Below are positions 1-9,993 of a stretch of 64,000 nucleotides of DNA, one piece after another. The position numbers were made by a program, and so were the translations under genes. Below the pieces are notes generated by a model that had not been told where the DNA came from, searched no databases, and saw only the letters and a list, made by a program, of their open reading frames with translations. The stretch is from Aspergillus flavus (lineage: Eukaryota; Ascomycota; Eurotiomycetes; Eurotiales; Aspergillaceae). The stretch lies in contig NC_092403.1 of the NCBI RefSeq assembly GCF_009017415.1, forward strand, positions 1,426,001 through 1,490,000, written 5' to 3'. The stretch's first letter is position 1, and each line of letters opens with the position of its first letter.

Positions 1-2
1 TT

Positions 3-434
3 TACCCTGTTCACGAACCAGGTGCGAACCAAGTTATCGCATTTGAGGAATTGCGGAACATTATTTTGCATGAACGGAAGAATTACGACATCATAGACGC
101 CAGAATCCCAGGTCGTTTTTCGGGGACGCAGGAAGAAGCTGATTCCACTCTCCGGTCGGGACACATGCCTTCTGCGATCAATATTCCGTTGGCAGCGGTG
201 TTGGACACAGAATCGAAGGCTTTTCTGCCATTGCCAGAACTGAAGAGGCTCTTTGAGACCGCGGGTATCGATGGCACTAGACCGGTTATCTTGACTTGTA
301 ATTCTGGAGTAACTGCCGCCGCATTGGACTTATCTTTACAGGAGACAGGTTACGATATGGAAAGGAGGGTGTATGATGGGAGCTGGATGGAGTGGACGAG
401 GAGGGCGGAAAGTGACTTGGTAGTCAGGGATTGA
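3..434 (+). CDS. 3-mercaptopyruvate sulfurtransferase (rhodanese), C-terminal part, cut by window edge
   Basis: The reading frame is open from the first bases of the window to a TGA at 432-434, so only about 143 C-terminal residues are visible. It is the second rhodanese domain of a two-domain thiosulfate/3-mercaptopyruvate sulfurtransferase. The domain opens with a YDIIDAR-type strand, has the substrate-side GHMPSAINIP segment, and carries the active-site loop LTCNSGVTAA with the persulfide-forming cysteine. A CNSGVT-type loop is closer to mercaptopyruvate than to thiosulfate sulfurtransferases. In fungi such enzymes (TUM1 type) move sulfur for cysteine breakdown and tRNA thiolation; that role is family knowledge. 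The true start and first domain lie outside the window. Confidence 0.85.
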   Translation, partial: YPVHEPGANQVIAFEELRNIILHERKNYDIIDARIPGRFSGTQEEADSTLRSGHMPSAINIPLAAVLDTESKAFLPLPELKRLFETAGIDGTRPVILTCNSGVTAAALDLSLQETGYDMERRVYDGSWMEWTRRAESDLVVRD

Positions 435-1273
435 CTTTTACCCTCTCTATACATGTTTCTCACACGTTATAGACGTTTGCTCTACCGATACTTTAAAGCA
501 ATGTGAGACAGAGGCAGATCATTTGTTCATTGAAATATCCCGATAGACACTGCTTGAGCATCTATTGTACTCTCTGGGGACAACAAAGCCAACGATAATA
601 CGGTCCTTTTCATTTGTGTCATGAAAAGGCTATGACTTGCTCCAAGATGAGGCATTGAGCAGAATTAATTCTTTGCTTGATTTGTAAGGAGAATGGCGCC
701 TGTCCAGTAGCTCGGAAGCCTAAGCGAGACATGAACTGTTGAGAATAGCCTATAACCCATTAAGTGATCTAGTTATATAGTGCAGGAGAAACACTGAGAG
801 TTGACTCAAGACCTGGTCTTCCCCTTTCAGCAAACAGTGAATATACTCCGCGGCGTCCATGCAAACTACACAAACCGTGCAGGAAACTCGTTTGTTCTTC
901 TTCGAAACAATGAACTAATTTCTACCATCAGACCCATTAGATATTCTGGCTGAATTCCAACAGCTTGAGCAATACTATCCCTTTTACCTCAAACCCTTGG
1001 CTTTACCTTGGTGGTACTTTTAGTCTCTTCCAATGACATGTCGCGGGGTGTGGAATCTCCGTGTGAAAGGTCCGTGACATATACTAGATGACTCCATAGT
1101 TCCCCATACTGACAACTACGTTTAGGGAAATGGTATCGGTACGGTGATTCGGCTTGGTTAATTACTCCTCCTGGCATATATCCACGCTGCGAAAGCTCAA
1201 CCAGTTGCTTGGCAACCCGGACAACATCAAAGGCTGGAAGAAGGTCACATCACCTACCCTTGATCTTTCCGAC
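435..1273. other. intergenic stretch
   Basis: No convincing gene. It holds the 3' flank of the sulfurtransferase and the 5' flank of the F-box-like gene. An upstream exon of the latter could be hidden near 1035-1180, because the frame entering 1274 is open back to a TGA at 1145. Confidence 0.4.
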
Positions 1274-2750
1274 ATGGACTTCATCTACACTCTTGATACG
1301 GAAACTGGAACTTTCAAAATCTCCCAAGGGAAGCGCTTTACCAGACCCCTATTTCCTGTACCGACGGACACATATCTCAAGCCCGCTACCCTTCGGGAGG
1401 GCCATGATATTGGTATCCGTTTCACTGATTTGGGGTATTCTCACCTTGTCCCACATAAGTATACCAGAGTCGACGAGCTCGACCTGCAACGACTCAATCT
1501 AAAAAGATTACAGTTGGAATTTGGTATTCCGACTGCCATGAATGAGCTACAGGAGCGGATCTTTACGGACTTTCTCTTCAGATGGAATCGGTACCTTGAC
1601 CCTTCTGATTGGGGATACACGAATCGTGACTTCAAATCACTTTCCATGGCCCTCTTGCGTTTAGCAGCTTGGGACTTTGAGGTCACGTCAGGAAGTAGAA
1701 CTGACATGGGTAAAGCAGTACTTGAACAATGGCAGTATCCCAAGACGGAGGTTTTCTGGTTCCACAGGTTCCTTGTTGTGATTCAGGAGGACATCCTTCC
1801 TGTATCAATGAAAAGCATAGCTATACTGAAGGCCAGAATATATCTGGATCACAATGGAGCAAACGGCCATGTGCCTCGCTTGATCCTTCTTTCTCCTATC
1901 CATGTCGCCTTTGTGGAGCTTCGCAAAGATGGCGATTGGTGTAGCAAAAGTCTGTTATTAGTCACTAGCTCCTCAGCAGCTTGGTGCTCACCTGGTTTCC
2001 GAGCCCTGTCAAGGGTTTTATCGTCGAACTACCAGACTCCCATTGGGGATACCGCGGCCCAATTCGAGAAATGGAGGGTTGCTCTCCCGTTTGAAATACT
2101 GCATATGATACTGAAGCTGTGCGAACCCCGGGATGCTGTTTCTTTTGCCCAAGCTTCAGTCGCTGTCGAGAAATGCTCCTATACTTCTATTCCCCAATTC
2201 AAGGGCCTAGCTGTGCGAGAATTTGTCTTGTCTATTCCATGCTGCGGTGAACCTGCTGGATTAGACGTCCGAGGACTTTGCTGCGCTGAATGTTATGCTT
2301 GGCAGCATCTCGCATGCGTCGGTCTGCTACATTGGCCGCCTGATGTGCAATACATCTATTCCAAGTGCCAAAAGGAAGAACCGAACTATCGTCTGGTTCT
2401 TCTAAACAGCCGGCAATATAGATGGAGAGACCGGCCAGTGCATATCGGGAAGTCTGCGATGTCACTACGATATGAAGGGTATGCGAGTGCCAAACCAGCA
2501 AGCTATTGCATTTCTTTCAAGGGCATGTTCTCTGGTATTTCTTATGTGCTTGAGACTATACCTGAGATGAAGTCGGACGGGAGGCGTTTTGGTCGATTTC
2601 AAGACGAAGATAAGGTACTTCTCTACTTATGAATATTCCAACCAACGTAACACTGTTCTATCATTGTCTCTACAGTTTAATAGTGACTTTCTCTCTGCCA
2701 TAACGTATGGGTTCAAATTGTGCTCAGTTGATGTTGACAGATGTCCTTAA
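1274..2750 (+). CDS. F-box-like hypothetical protein with cysteine cluster
   Basis: A long reading frame of a fungal protein I do not recognise as a named family. About two thirds along is an F-box-like helix (LPFEILHMILKLCEPRDA). It is followed by a cysteine/histidine cluster (two adjacent Cys, CCAECYAWQHLACVG, then a later Cys) that looks like a degenerate zinc or PHD-like site. This pattern occurs in many fungal F-box paralogs of unknown target, which would act as SCF ubiquitin-ligase adaptors. The frame can be read on to 2632, but a GT-AG intron at 2615-2675 in phase 0 gives a more protein-like end at 2750, and I prefer that. The start is uncertain: ATG at 1274 is the first in frame, and a missing upstream exon is possible. 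Confidence 0.55.
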
Positions 2751-3170
2751 TTCATTTTTCTCAGGGTTCGTCTGAGAATGACTAGTCGGAGGAAATGATA
2801 ACGCTGTGTCCCATATTTGACGGTGCCTTTACACGTGTACTATATGGTGTTAGTATAAAAAGGTATAGGGAGCTACTAGTAGTGGCTGAGGGTGTTGAAC
2901 ACAGCCCCCACTCGACATTGCTAGTGGGATGGATGCCTAATACCGCACTGTCCGCTAATCAAATACGTGCATCACTAGGCCGTGACCGGATTACTATCGG
3001 CAAATTTACGTTTCTGGTAAAGTCCGACAGGCATATACTTATTCGTTGTTTAGCGAAACAGGGATATAAAGCAGCAGGCCTCTTTTCTGTCTTTGCACTC
3101 CTCAATTCTTCCTCTTGCATTATCATTACCAGATACATTTATAACCCCTGAGATAGAGAAGAGATCTACA
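2751..3170. other. intergenic promoter region
   Basis: 5' flank of the af470-type monooxygenase. A short plus-strand ORF (2795-3151) has no recognisable features and overlaps the likely promoter, so I do not call it. A TATAAAAA run at 2854 and a TATAAAG at 3065 are visible. Confidence 0.4.
3065..3071 (+). promoter_or_regulatory. candidate TATA box of af470-like gene
   Basis: TATAAAG lies about 100 bases upstream of the ATG at 3171, a normal spacing for a fungal TATA element plus short leader. Sequence match only. Confidence 0.35.
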
Positions 3171-4088
3171 ATGACGGCATTCAAACCTCTTCTATCACCG
3201 TTTCATGTCTCGAAGGAGCCGAAAAACCCTCGGGGAATACTTCGGCTCCCACGAAACATTCCTTCAACATCAGTAGTAATTCGCGACAATTTTACTCTTT
3301 CGACCTGGCTTTTCTTGGGAGGACTCCTACAAGGGCTCGCCGTGATAATCTTCGGCACCTACGCCCTCATCCCGACAATGTTAATCCTCCTATACCGCAC
3401 AACCGACCACTTGCTGATGGCTGCCAACATTACCCGCAACCGCTACATGGACGGTGTCATGCAGACAAAAGCCTCCGCGCAAGCCCCCGATGCAAACGGC
3501 ACCTTCGGAAAGGAAATCGCCTCCGAGTCGATTGTGGTCTTTCACCTAGGCACACGCTCAAACCACCCTCTCGGTCTTCTCGCCCCAGGCTTCTCCGAAT
3601 TGAACAGACAAGTCATAGCGATGAATCGCGAGATGAACTCTGACCCTGTCAAGTACGGCCTCCTTGGAACCTCAGCCTGGGGTAAGCAGGACGACCCCGC
3701 AGGTAATGAGCTTATGGCAATTTACTACCTCCGGGATTACGATGCGTTACATCGGTTTGCGCACGGCCCACTCCACGTGGAGGGCATGACGTGGTGGACG
3801 AAGATCGTTAAGGATCATCCACATATTGCGATTTACCATGAGACATATCTTGTGCCTAAGGGGAAGTGGGAAAATATCTATATTAACTCGAAACTGACAG
3901 GCATGGGGGATACGTGGTTTCCCGTCGTTGAGAAGGAGGAGGGAGAGGAGGCTGGGGTGTCGCGGTTTGTAAGGCCAATTGTGGATGCAAAGCATCCCGC
4001 CCTGAGATCTGCCGCCCGGAGGCTGGTGATGCGTCAGTTGGAGGGGGCTGAGAAGGGAGAGGATGACTTGTATGACAGGACGTGGTAG
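3171..4088 (+). CDS. af470-like (DUF4188) monooxygenase
   Basis: An intronless 305-residue protein. After a hydrophilic N-terminus there is one hydrophobic segment at about residues 48-75 (WLFLGGLLQGLAVIIFGTYA) that should anchor it in a membrane. The rest matches the fungal DUF4188 or 'monooxygenase af470-like' family: VVFHLGTRSNHPLGLLAPGF, then a conserved YGLLG...W stretch, then YYLRDYDALHRFAHGP and HIAIYHETYLVPKGKWENIY. Members are distant ABM-fold oxygenases. The named example, Fma-MO (af470) of the fumagillin cluster, oxidises a terpene intermediate. Substrate here is unknown. The start is the ATG at 3171; an in-frame extension to 3093 lacks ATG. The next gene is a DHA2 transporter, then an amino-acid oxidase, which hints at a small metabolite cluster. 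Confidence 0.8.
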   Translation: MTAFKPLLSPFHVSKEPKNPRGILRLPRNIPSTSVVIRDNFTLSTWLFLGGLLQGLAVIIFGTYALIPTMLILLYRTTDHLLMAANITRNRYMDGVMQTKASAQAPDANGTFGKEIASESIVVFHLGTRSNHPLGLLAPGFSELNRQVIAMNREMNSDPVKYGLLGTSAWGKQDDPAGNELMAIYYLRDYDALHRFAHGPLHVEGMTWWTKIVKDHPHIAIYHETYLVPKGKWENIYINSKLTGMGDTWFPVVEKEEGEEAGVSRFVRPIVDAKHPALRSAARRLVMRQLEGAEKGEDDLYDRTW

Positions 4089-4990
4089 TTGTATGGCTAG
4101 CGAGGTTGGCGCCTATCAACTGCTCTTCTTGCCTTTCGTTTGAGCTTTGAATTTCTAAATATAGAGCGTTTCTGTTCGAGCATTACCATATCATACATAT
4201 ATCTACTTTGAACTAGAATTATTCTTCTCTGATAAAGGTGGGAGGCTGATATAGATCGTACTCTGAATCCTTCATTGTTGTTGTTAGCAGCCTGTATGGT
4301 ACTACTCCTTATTCGGGACCCAAGATGCGAAGGTGTTAAGCACTAAAGGCCCCACTAGGTTCCTGGCCACGTATAAAATCTAAGAGGGCCATTTCTTCAT
4401 ATCGGTGGGGTCCCTAAATTGAAGGGTGGTGTCATGAAACCTTATTGGTACTACTTTAATGGACGTCAGTGTTTTATTCGCTTCTCTTTTTACTAAATTA
4501 GAAATGGAGATGAAATCAAGAGGGGGAAATTCTGCCCGTTCTGCGAGGTTGGTCTAAAAGAGATAAAGTATGGCCGACAATAATAAGCAATACTCTAACG
4601 GTCGCTTTCTCTCTAAATCATTCTCCATGCAGAGGTCTATCTCATGGGAGCCTCCCGGGATTGTATCCCTTGTTGGGGGGGATGCTTTGTTTCCCTAGGG
4701 GATATCTACCTTGAGTGCTTAAGCCCTCTGGAAAACTATATCTGAGGGTAATCTGACTTGGGTGCTTATACTCCCTGAATTCTGCGCAAGGGAGACGAAC
4801 TGGAAAGTCCAAACAGACTCAGTAGCAGGGCAGTCTATGTAAGACCTGCTACGTAGTAAGGCAGACTACTGTTGAGATAAGAATGGTCTCTTGAGCATAG
4901 TTTTCTTCTGACGGACCACAATTTTCCTACCTTATCGGAATGTTGCGTGGACACTTAACTTCTCATGACGGGCCACCGTTTCCTCCACGG
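4089..4990. other. intergenic, convergent 3' flanks
   Basis: Lies between the converging af470-like (+) and DHA2 (-) genes. I see no open frame of note and no RNA gene. Confidence 0.4.
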
Positions 4991-6556
4991 CTACTGCTGC
5001 TCATTGGATGCTGCCAATGGTATGGGTAACGGATCCTCTGCAGTTTCTAATCTTTCGTTCGATCCCAGGTTTGTCTTGTTCTGTCTCATGCACTGTATGG
5101 CATAGCCTACCCCGACGATGAACCCCAAACCACTCAATCCAATCCCAAGGTACAATGCACCACGGTACCCCTCGAGCACCAGATCATTTGCCACATTGAC
5201 CTCTACCACTCCAGCAATACCAAGGCCCAAACTCTGCGAATAGTAAACAACGGTCGCGATTAGGCTCGCCGCAATACCTTGGTGTTCAACGGGCACGAGA
5301 TTGCTCAACAGAATTGTACCTGCGGGAAAACTCATATCCATCCCAAAGGGGCTGAGTAAGTATGCCCAAAAAACGTTGAGCCAGTAGGTTTGGTGGACGG
5401 GCATTGTTGCAAGGATAACGTTGCCGACGCAAAACCATATCAGCGAGAAAGCGAGAATTACTGGCGGCGTTACCCCCCTGGTTAGGAGATTCGAAGTCAA
5501 GATGCTAGCAGCGATACCAGCTGGGGGCACTGGACTGAGTTGTGCCGCCACTGAGAGCATGCTATTGCCGCGAAGAAGAATCATAAAGTTGATCGAATAA
5601 TAGCACAGTATACCAAAGGATGACCACCCAAGACCTTCTATGAAAAGGATCCAGGCAGCGTCGCGGTCGATCTGTGCCACCGGAACAATCGGGTGCGCAG
5701 TTCTTTTTTCGAGTGGGAAAAATACAGCGATGAGGAACAAACCGATGATGAGAGTCGTGATGCATTGTGCACTGGCCCATCCTGTTTCCGGGGCACGATT
5801 CCAAGCAAAGTTAAACAGAACAAGACCTGGGGAAAGCGATTTAGCTCGTTGTGGCATGACAGGGTTTGATTTCTTACCACTAATGATTGTCAACGTTCCC
5901 AGATAATCGAACGGTTCCCTTGTCGGTGAAGGCTTCCTACCGATATGTGGGACGAAGAGACATGCCAGACCCCCGTATATCAGACAGGCAATGGCGTTAA
6001 TGTAGAAAACCCATGGCCAGCTTGCTAGCTGAGCGAGCAACGCCGAAAATACGGCTCCAAGGGTGAAGCCAATAGGCGCTCCAGCGGCGTAGAGCGAAAA
6101 TGCTAGATTCTTCCTGGGACCCGGCTTGTAGATCATCCCAAGGATAGCCAGCGCGCTCGGGACCAGTGCGGCGGCAGCTATACCCTGGAAGGCTCGGCAG
6201 ATGTCAAAGAAGACCTGCGACCCACTGTAGACAGATATGCCTGCGAGGAGAGCCCATAACGAAAACCAACCCCATGCCGCAACGAAAAGACTTTTGTGGC
6301 CGACGATGTCCCCCACACGGCCAAATGCTAGCATAAAGGTACCCGATGTGAGCGCGTAGGCAGCGGGATACCAGGCTATGTCGGTTGACTCTGCTCCAAA
6401 GCCCTCTCCAATCACTAGACCAGGGAGAAAACTCTGGGCTAGCGAAGCCTGCACCATTCCTTGAGCCGAACATATCGTAAATAGCATGACAATTTCTCTT
6501 GTAAGAGATAAGCCACTAATATGGAACACGTTCTCCTCCCTTTTCTTTTTGAACAT
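4991..6556 (-). CDS. MFS drug:H+ antiporter, DHA2 (14-TMS) type
   Basis: Spliced from exons 6556-5878 and 5826-4991 into 504 residues. The 51-base intron (5827-5877; donor GTAAGA, acceptor CCCCAG) is a multiple of three without stops, so the frame can also be read straight through. Removing it restores the family phrase TIISGLVLFNFAWNRAPETG. Hallmarks are the loop 2-3 motif GRVGDIVGHKSLF, the CRAFQGIAAAALVPSALAI stretch, GAPIGFTLGAVF, and about 14 hydrophobic segments. DHA2 proteins export drugs or metabolites across the plasma or vacuolar membrane using the proton gradient (aminotriazole/MDR class). The substrate is not readable. Position next to the af470-like oxygenase suggests export of a metabolite, which is inference. 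Confidence 0.9.
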   Translation of the reverse strand: MFKKKREENVFHISGLSLTREIVMLFTICSAQGMVQASLAQSFLPGLVIGEGFGAESTDIAWYPAAYALTSGTFMLAFGRVGDIVGHKSLFVAAWGWFSLWALLAGISVYSGSQVFFDICRAFQGIAAAALVPSALAILGMIYKPGPRKNLAFSLYAAGAPIGFTLGAVFSALLAQLASWPWVFYINAIACLIYGGLACLFVPHIGRKPSPTREPFDYLGTLTIISGKKSNPVMPQRAKSLSPGLVLFNFAWNRAPETGWASAQCITTLIIGLFLIAVFFPLEKRTAHPIVPVAQIDRDAAWILFIEGLGWSSFGILCYYSINFMILLRGNSMLSVAAQLSPVPPAGIAASILTSNLLTRGVTPPVILAFSLIWFCVGNVILATMPVHQTYWLNVFWAYLLSPFGMDMSFPAGTILLSNLVPVEHQGIAASLIATVVYYSQSLGLGIAGVVEVNVANDLVLEGYRGALYLGIGLSGLGFIVGVGYAIQCMRQNKTNLGSNERLETAEDPLPIPLAASNEQQ

Positions 6557-7912
6557 TATAATATTCGAATCGCTTTCCTCGATAAGATCTTGAAAGTAAA
6601 GACTTCTTGATGTAGGCTGCTTATAGCTTGCTATGAAGTAAAAAGACGAGAACAGAGCACAAGTCTTCAGTGAACAGCTATGTATCCAGTGCCTTTAGGG
6701 CACATCCATGGTGCGTGGGAATATCATCCCTGGCAAAGGCCTCAGGCCAAAGTCACGTTATTAGTCACAATGTCTCCGAGCGGAGTGATATTTCCTCCGA
6801 CTGCCAACAATTTACCTGCTGAGAACCTGAGAACACAGTATATGGGTTATACAAACAACTTCAATATGTTTCCGATTCAGTATTATCATCCTGCCAATAT
6901 CTTCGTTGCACGCATCGTAAGCCAGAGGCTTGATTTATCAGCACAATCTGTATATCTACCCAATGGAACTCTCTTTGCGTAATGATCACTTCAATGATCA
7001 GCTAACATGACCAGTAGGGACATGCCACAGAAGAAGTACGCCTTCATTAACCATATTTTCCAGACCGACCTCACAAATCTTATCAGTCTTCAAGTTCTTG
7101 GATGTAGTGATACTCTATGCCCAAACGTATTCTCGATCAAGAAACTGTCATAATTGAATTAACTTATGTCAAGAACACCATACCGACCTGTATTATAGGC
7201 TGGGATTTCAAGGTGACCAATGGTAGGCCGCATGTTTGCTCTGCAAATGAAACCTCAACCTTGGGTGATTACAAATTCTTTAATGTAGGGAAGCCCCTTT
7301 CTAGGGTAAAGAGTGTTGACAAACTGAAAACCGCTCTTACTATGGCTTGTGTTCTCTAGTCTGTGCTAGAATTGCTCACTTTTGTTGGTTATTAAATCTC
7401 TTATCCCATTTTTCCATCCTATCTTCAGTAACATCATCAATGCTAAATCCGTAAACCTTGGAGCTGGATTTATTAACAATCCATCAAGATCACCCATGTT
7501 ATATACTCCGCTTTCATCATTCCAAATGGGTACTAGCTCAAGTATATTCGGGAGACGACTTGTAGAGCCACAAGATAATAGGGATTCTGTAATCCTTACT
7601 GCCTTAATATCTCTAATACTACTACTGCTCACCCCTTCAGCTTCCTTGGTAAATATACTCTAGAATGTATTCTTCAAAGTAATAGAATAATTAAACTAGA
7701 CCCAGCCACTCATAAGATAGACGTTACCTATCAGTCTTTGGTACATATATAGATTTAAGCCAATAGGACACTCTCTACTTTAGCCTAATCAATAACCCAA
7801 CTTAAATTGAAAAATGTTTTGGTCATAATAATATTACAACGCAACAATATGTACTAGACTTATATGACAGGATCTATTGAACCATCGTCGATATACAACT
7901 ACTGTAATGCTC
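6557..7912. other. AT-rich intergenic stretch with short unassigned ORFs
   Basis: About 1.35 kb between the DHA2 start and the amino-acid oxidase stop. ATG-started ORFs on plus (6680-6982, 100 codons; 7117-7359, 80 codons) and overlapping ORFs on both strands at about 7366-7663 have no motif I know. The right half is AT-rich. It may hold gene debris, but I cannot assign a family. Confidence 0.35.
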
Positions 7913-9622
7913 CTATCGAATCCACCTCCCCATCCATTCTTTATTAATTCTCTTCGCCTCGTCAACAAGCCCAAGCTCCAACAGCAACTGCACAACGCCC
8001 CTAACAGACGAGTGTAAAGAGCTACTCACCCACGCATGCGTCGGGGCCGTATGCTCCCCGATAAAGATCGTATTATGTTCAGTCTGGTGATAAGCCGGAA
8101 TATAAAGCCGATGTTGCTCGACATCAGGCCGACACCACGATGTAGCAGTATGCTCATCCTGCAACCAGCAGAGTCGTTCATAATCACCAGTATACAACTC
8201 ACGAGCCTGTTCTCCATGCAGGGAAACCACAGCATCCAGCACAGTCTGCACATGCTCTTCATCTGAGAAACTGACGAACCGATCACTCCAATCTCCACCA
8301 CGGTAATGCATGATAAGGCCCGGGCGGGACTCATTCAGTCCGTAAACGGGGTAGTACAAGGCTCCGACAGAATTGCTCGGTGGAGTAGAATACCCGCCGT
8401 AAATAGGCTTATCACCGTTCTCCCAGAAGCGCTCCGAGAAGAGCAGAGCCACCTTACAGGCAGACTTGAACCGCAACCCAGCCTCACTGATGGCGCGGCC
8501 CAGAACTGAAGAAAACTTAGGCAAGTCCATGAACCGCGTCATAGTAAAGGGCACCGCCATAATCGTATAATCATATGTCTTGCTCTCGTATGTCCGATTT
8601 TCAACGGATGGATACCATGACAAGCGTGTCTGCATGCGCCCATCAGGCCCATCAACAGTCTCTAGCTTCCGAATCTTCCTGTCCAGAACAAGCCGGTCGC
8701 TGACATGTGGCAAGAATGCATCCGATAACCGGTTGAACCCACGGTCGATGCAAACCCATTCCGTCTCCCCCAAAGAACCAGGACTCCCATCTAACCCAAG
8801 GTTGGAATTATGATGCATCTCATCCCAGAACACATCATAGTCACTATCTGTCCAAATAGCATCCGTCACATTCACACTAGCGTTGAACACATGCTTCATC
8901 ATCGCCTGCTCGCTCCACTCGTCCAATCCACGATCCATGACAGCCCGATGCGCCCGCCACACATCCCTCTGAATGAACTTCAGCATGTCCTTCGCACTCA
9001 ATATTCCTTCCATCTTACTCTTAGTTCTCTCGTACTCAGCGGTGGTCATGGGATCCTTAGTCCCCAATCCAGTTTCATTCCCATATACCTCCCCCCTCGT
9101 CGGAATAGACCCATCAGCCAACCGACCCGTCCCGCGGGCCAACAACTCATTCTCATGATGCTGGATCCACGGAATGAAATCAATCTTCCACTGGCTCTCA
9201 TTCCCATTCATATTATTTAACAGCTCCGCCAGCTGGAACACCATGGCATGGTCCGAGTACTCCACCGTCTCGCCGTCGTTATACCGAACCCTAACAGGCA
9301 GCCGCATAGGCCCCATTTCGGCCCATTCGCCTGTGTTCCCTACGAGTTTGGTTCGGAAACGCCCTCCCACCCGGTTACTCGCTTCGAGTATTTCCCAATT
9401 GTGGATTCCGACGCTATCGAGGAGGAGGGCGGCTGTGAGGCCTGAGATGCCGGCGCCGATGATGGCGATTGTGGTGTTTTTGTTTTTGAAGTTGTGTGTT
9501 TCATTGTTGGTGTTTATGGCGTTGATGCCGTCGAACCAAGCGCCGAGGGCGTCGAAGTCTTGGAGCTTGGGCGTTGCGGTTGTCAAAGGAAGGAGGAAGG
9601 GGAGGAGGACGTGAGGTCTCAT
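7913..9622 (-). CDS. secreted L-amino-acid oxidase / flavin monoamine oxidase
   Basis: An intronless 569-residue protein. I start at the ATG at 9622 because it opens a signal peptide (MRPHVLLPFLLPLTTAT); the frame runs upstream to 9799, but that extension is polar and would bury the signal. The FAD-binding fold begins with IAIIGAGISGLTAA (about residues 52-65) and the downstream GG motif NRVGGRF (about 83-89). GEWAEMGPMRLP is the typical L-amino-acid oxidase segment. The C-terminal FAD site reads IFIGEHTAPTHAWV. Such enzymes oxidatively deaminate amino acids to keto acids, ammonia and hydrogen peroxide. Secretion suggests extracellular nitrogen scavenging or peroxide production. A nitrogen-regulated promoter would be expected but was not shown. 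Confidence 0.88.
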   Translation of the reverse strand: MRPHVLLPFLLPLTTATPKLQDFDALGAWFDGINAINTNNETHNFKNKNTTIAIIGAGISGLTAALLLDSVGIHNWEILEASNRVGGRFRTKLVGNTGEWAEMGPMRLPVRVRYNDGETVEYSDHAMVFQLAELLNNMNGNESQWKIDFIPWIQHHENELLARGTGRLADGSIPTRGEVYGNETGLGTKDPMTTAEYERTKSKMEGILSAKDMLKFIQRDVWRAHRAVMDRGLDEWSEQAMMKHVFNASVNVTDAIWTDSDYDVFWDEMHHNSNLGLDGSPGSLGETEWVCIDRGFNRLSDAFLPHVSDRLVLDRKIRKLETVDGPDGRMQTRLSWYPSVENRTYESKTYDYTIMAVPFTMTRFMDLPKFSSVLGRAISEAGLRFKSACKVALLFSERFWENGDKPIYGGYSTPPSNSVGALYYPVYGLNESRPGLIMHYRGGDWSDRFVSFSDEEHVQTVLDAVVSLHGEQARELYTGDYERLCWLQDEHTATSWCRPDVEQHRLYIPAYHQTEHNTIFIGEHTAPTHAWVSSSLHSSVRGVVQLLLELGLVDEAKRINKEWMGRWIR

Positions 9623-9993
9623 TTTGAGGGAGTTGAGAAGGAGGGTTTTGGAAGGGTTGGTTTCGGAGGGGAGGAGGATTTGGTTCGAATCCATTGTGAG
9701 GTTATATCCGGCTCGGTAGGGACCTTGTAGATGTTTACCTTGGTGGATAGTTTTGATGTTCCTGTTCCTGGTGTCGATCGTTATTAGGTGCGTCCGCAAG
9801 GTACTGGTTTAACCGCACGACGACTTTTCGGATGCAAAGAATTACGTGGTATAACGAAAGAGGAAACAATATAATGAAATAACTTTTCAGCATTCAACTC
9901 TATCTGATTAAGAGGGGGTATAAAAAGTATCGAAAGCAATCCAGAACACAAACCCGAAATCTCTATACAAGAACGCCATCAATCCAAAAGCGA
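9623..9993. other. intergenic
   Basis: Promoter side of the amino-acid oxidase and 3' flank of the phosphate symporter. Nothing else supported. Confidence 0.4.

Noticed and set aside
2795..3151. 118-codon plus ORF upstream of the af470-like gene
   Set aside because: Composition is not protein-like, it overlaps the TATA region and the next start, and has no family.
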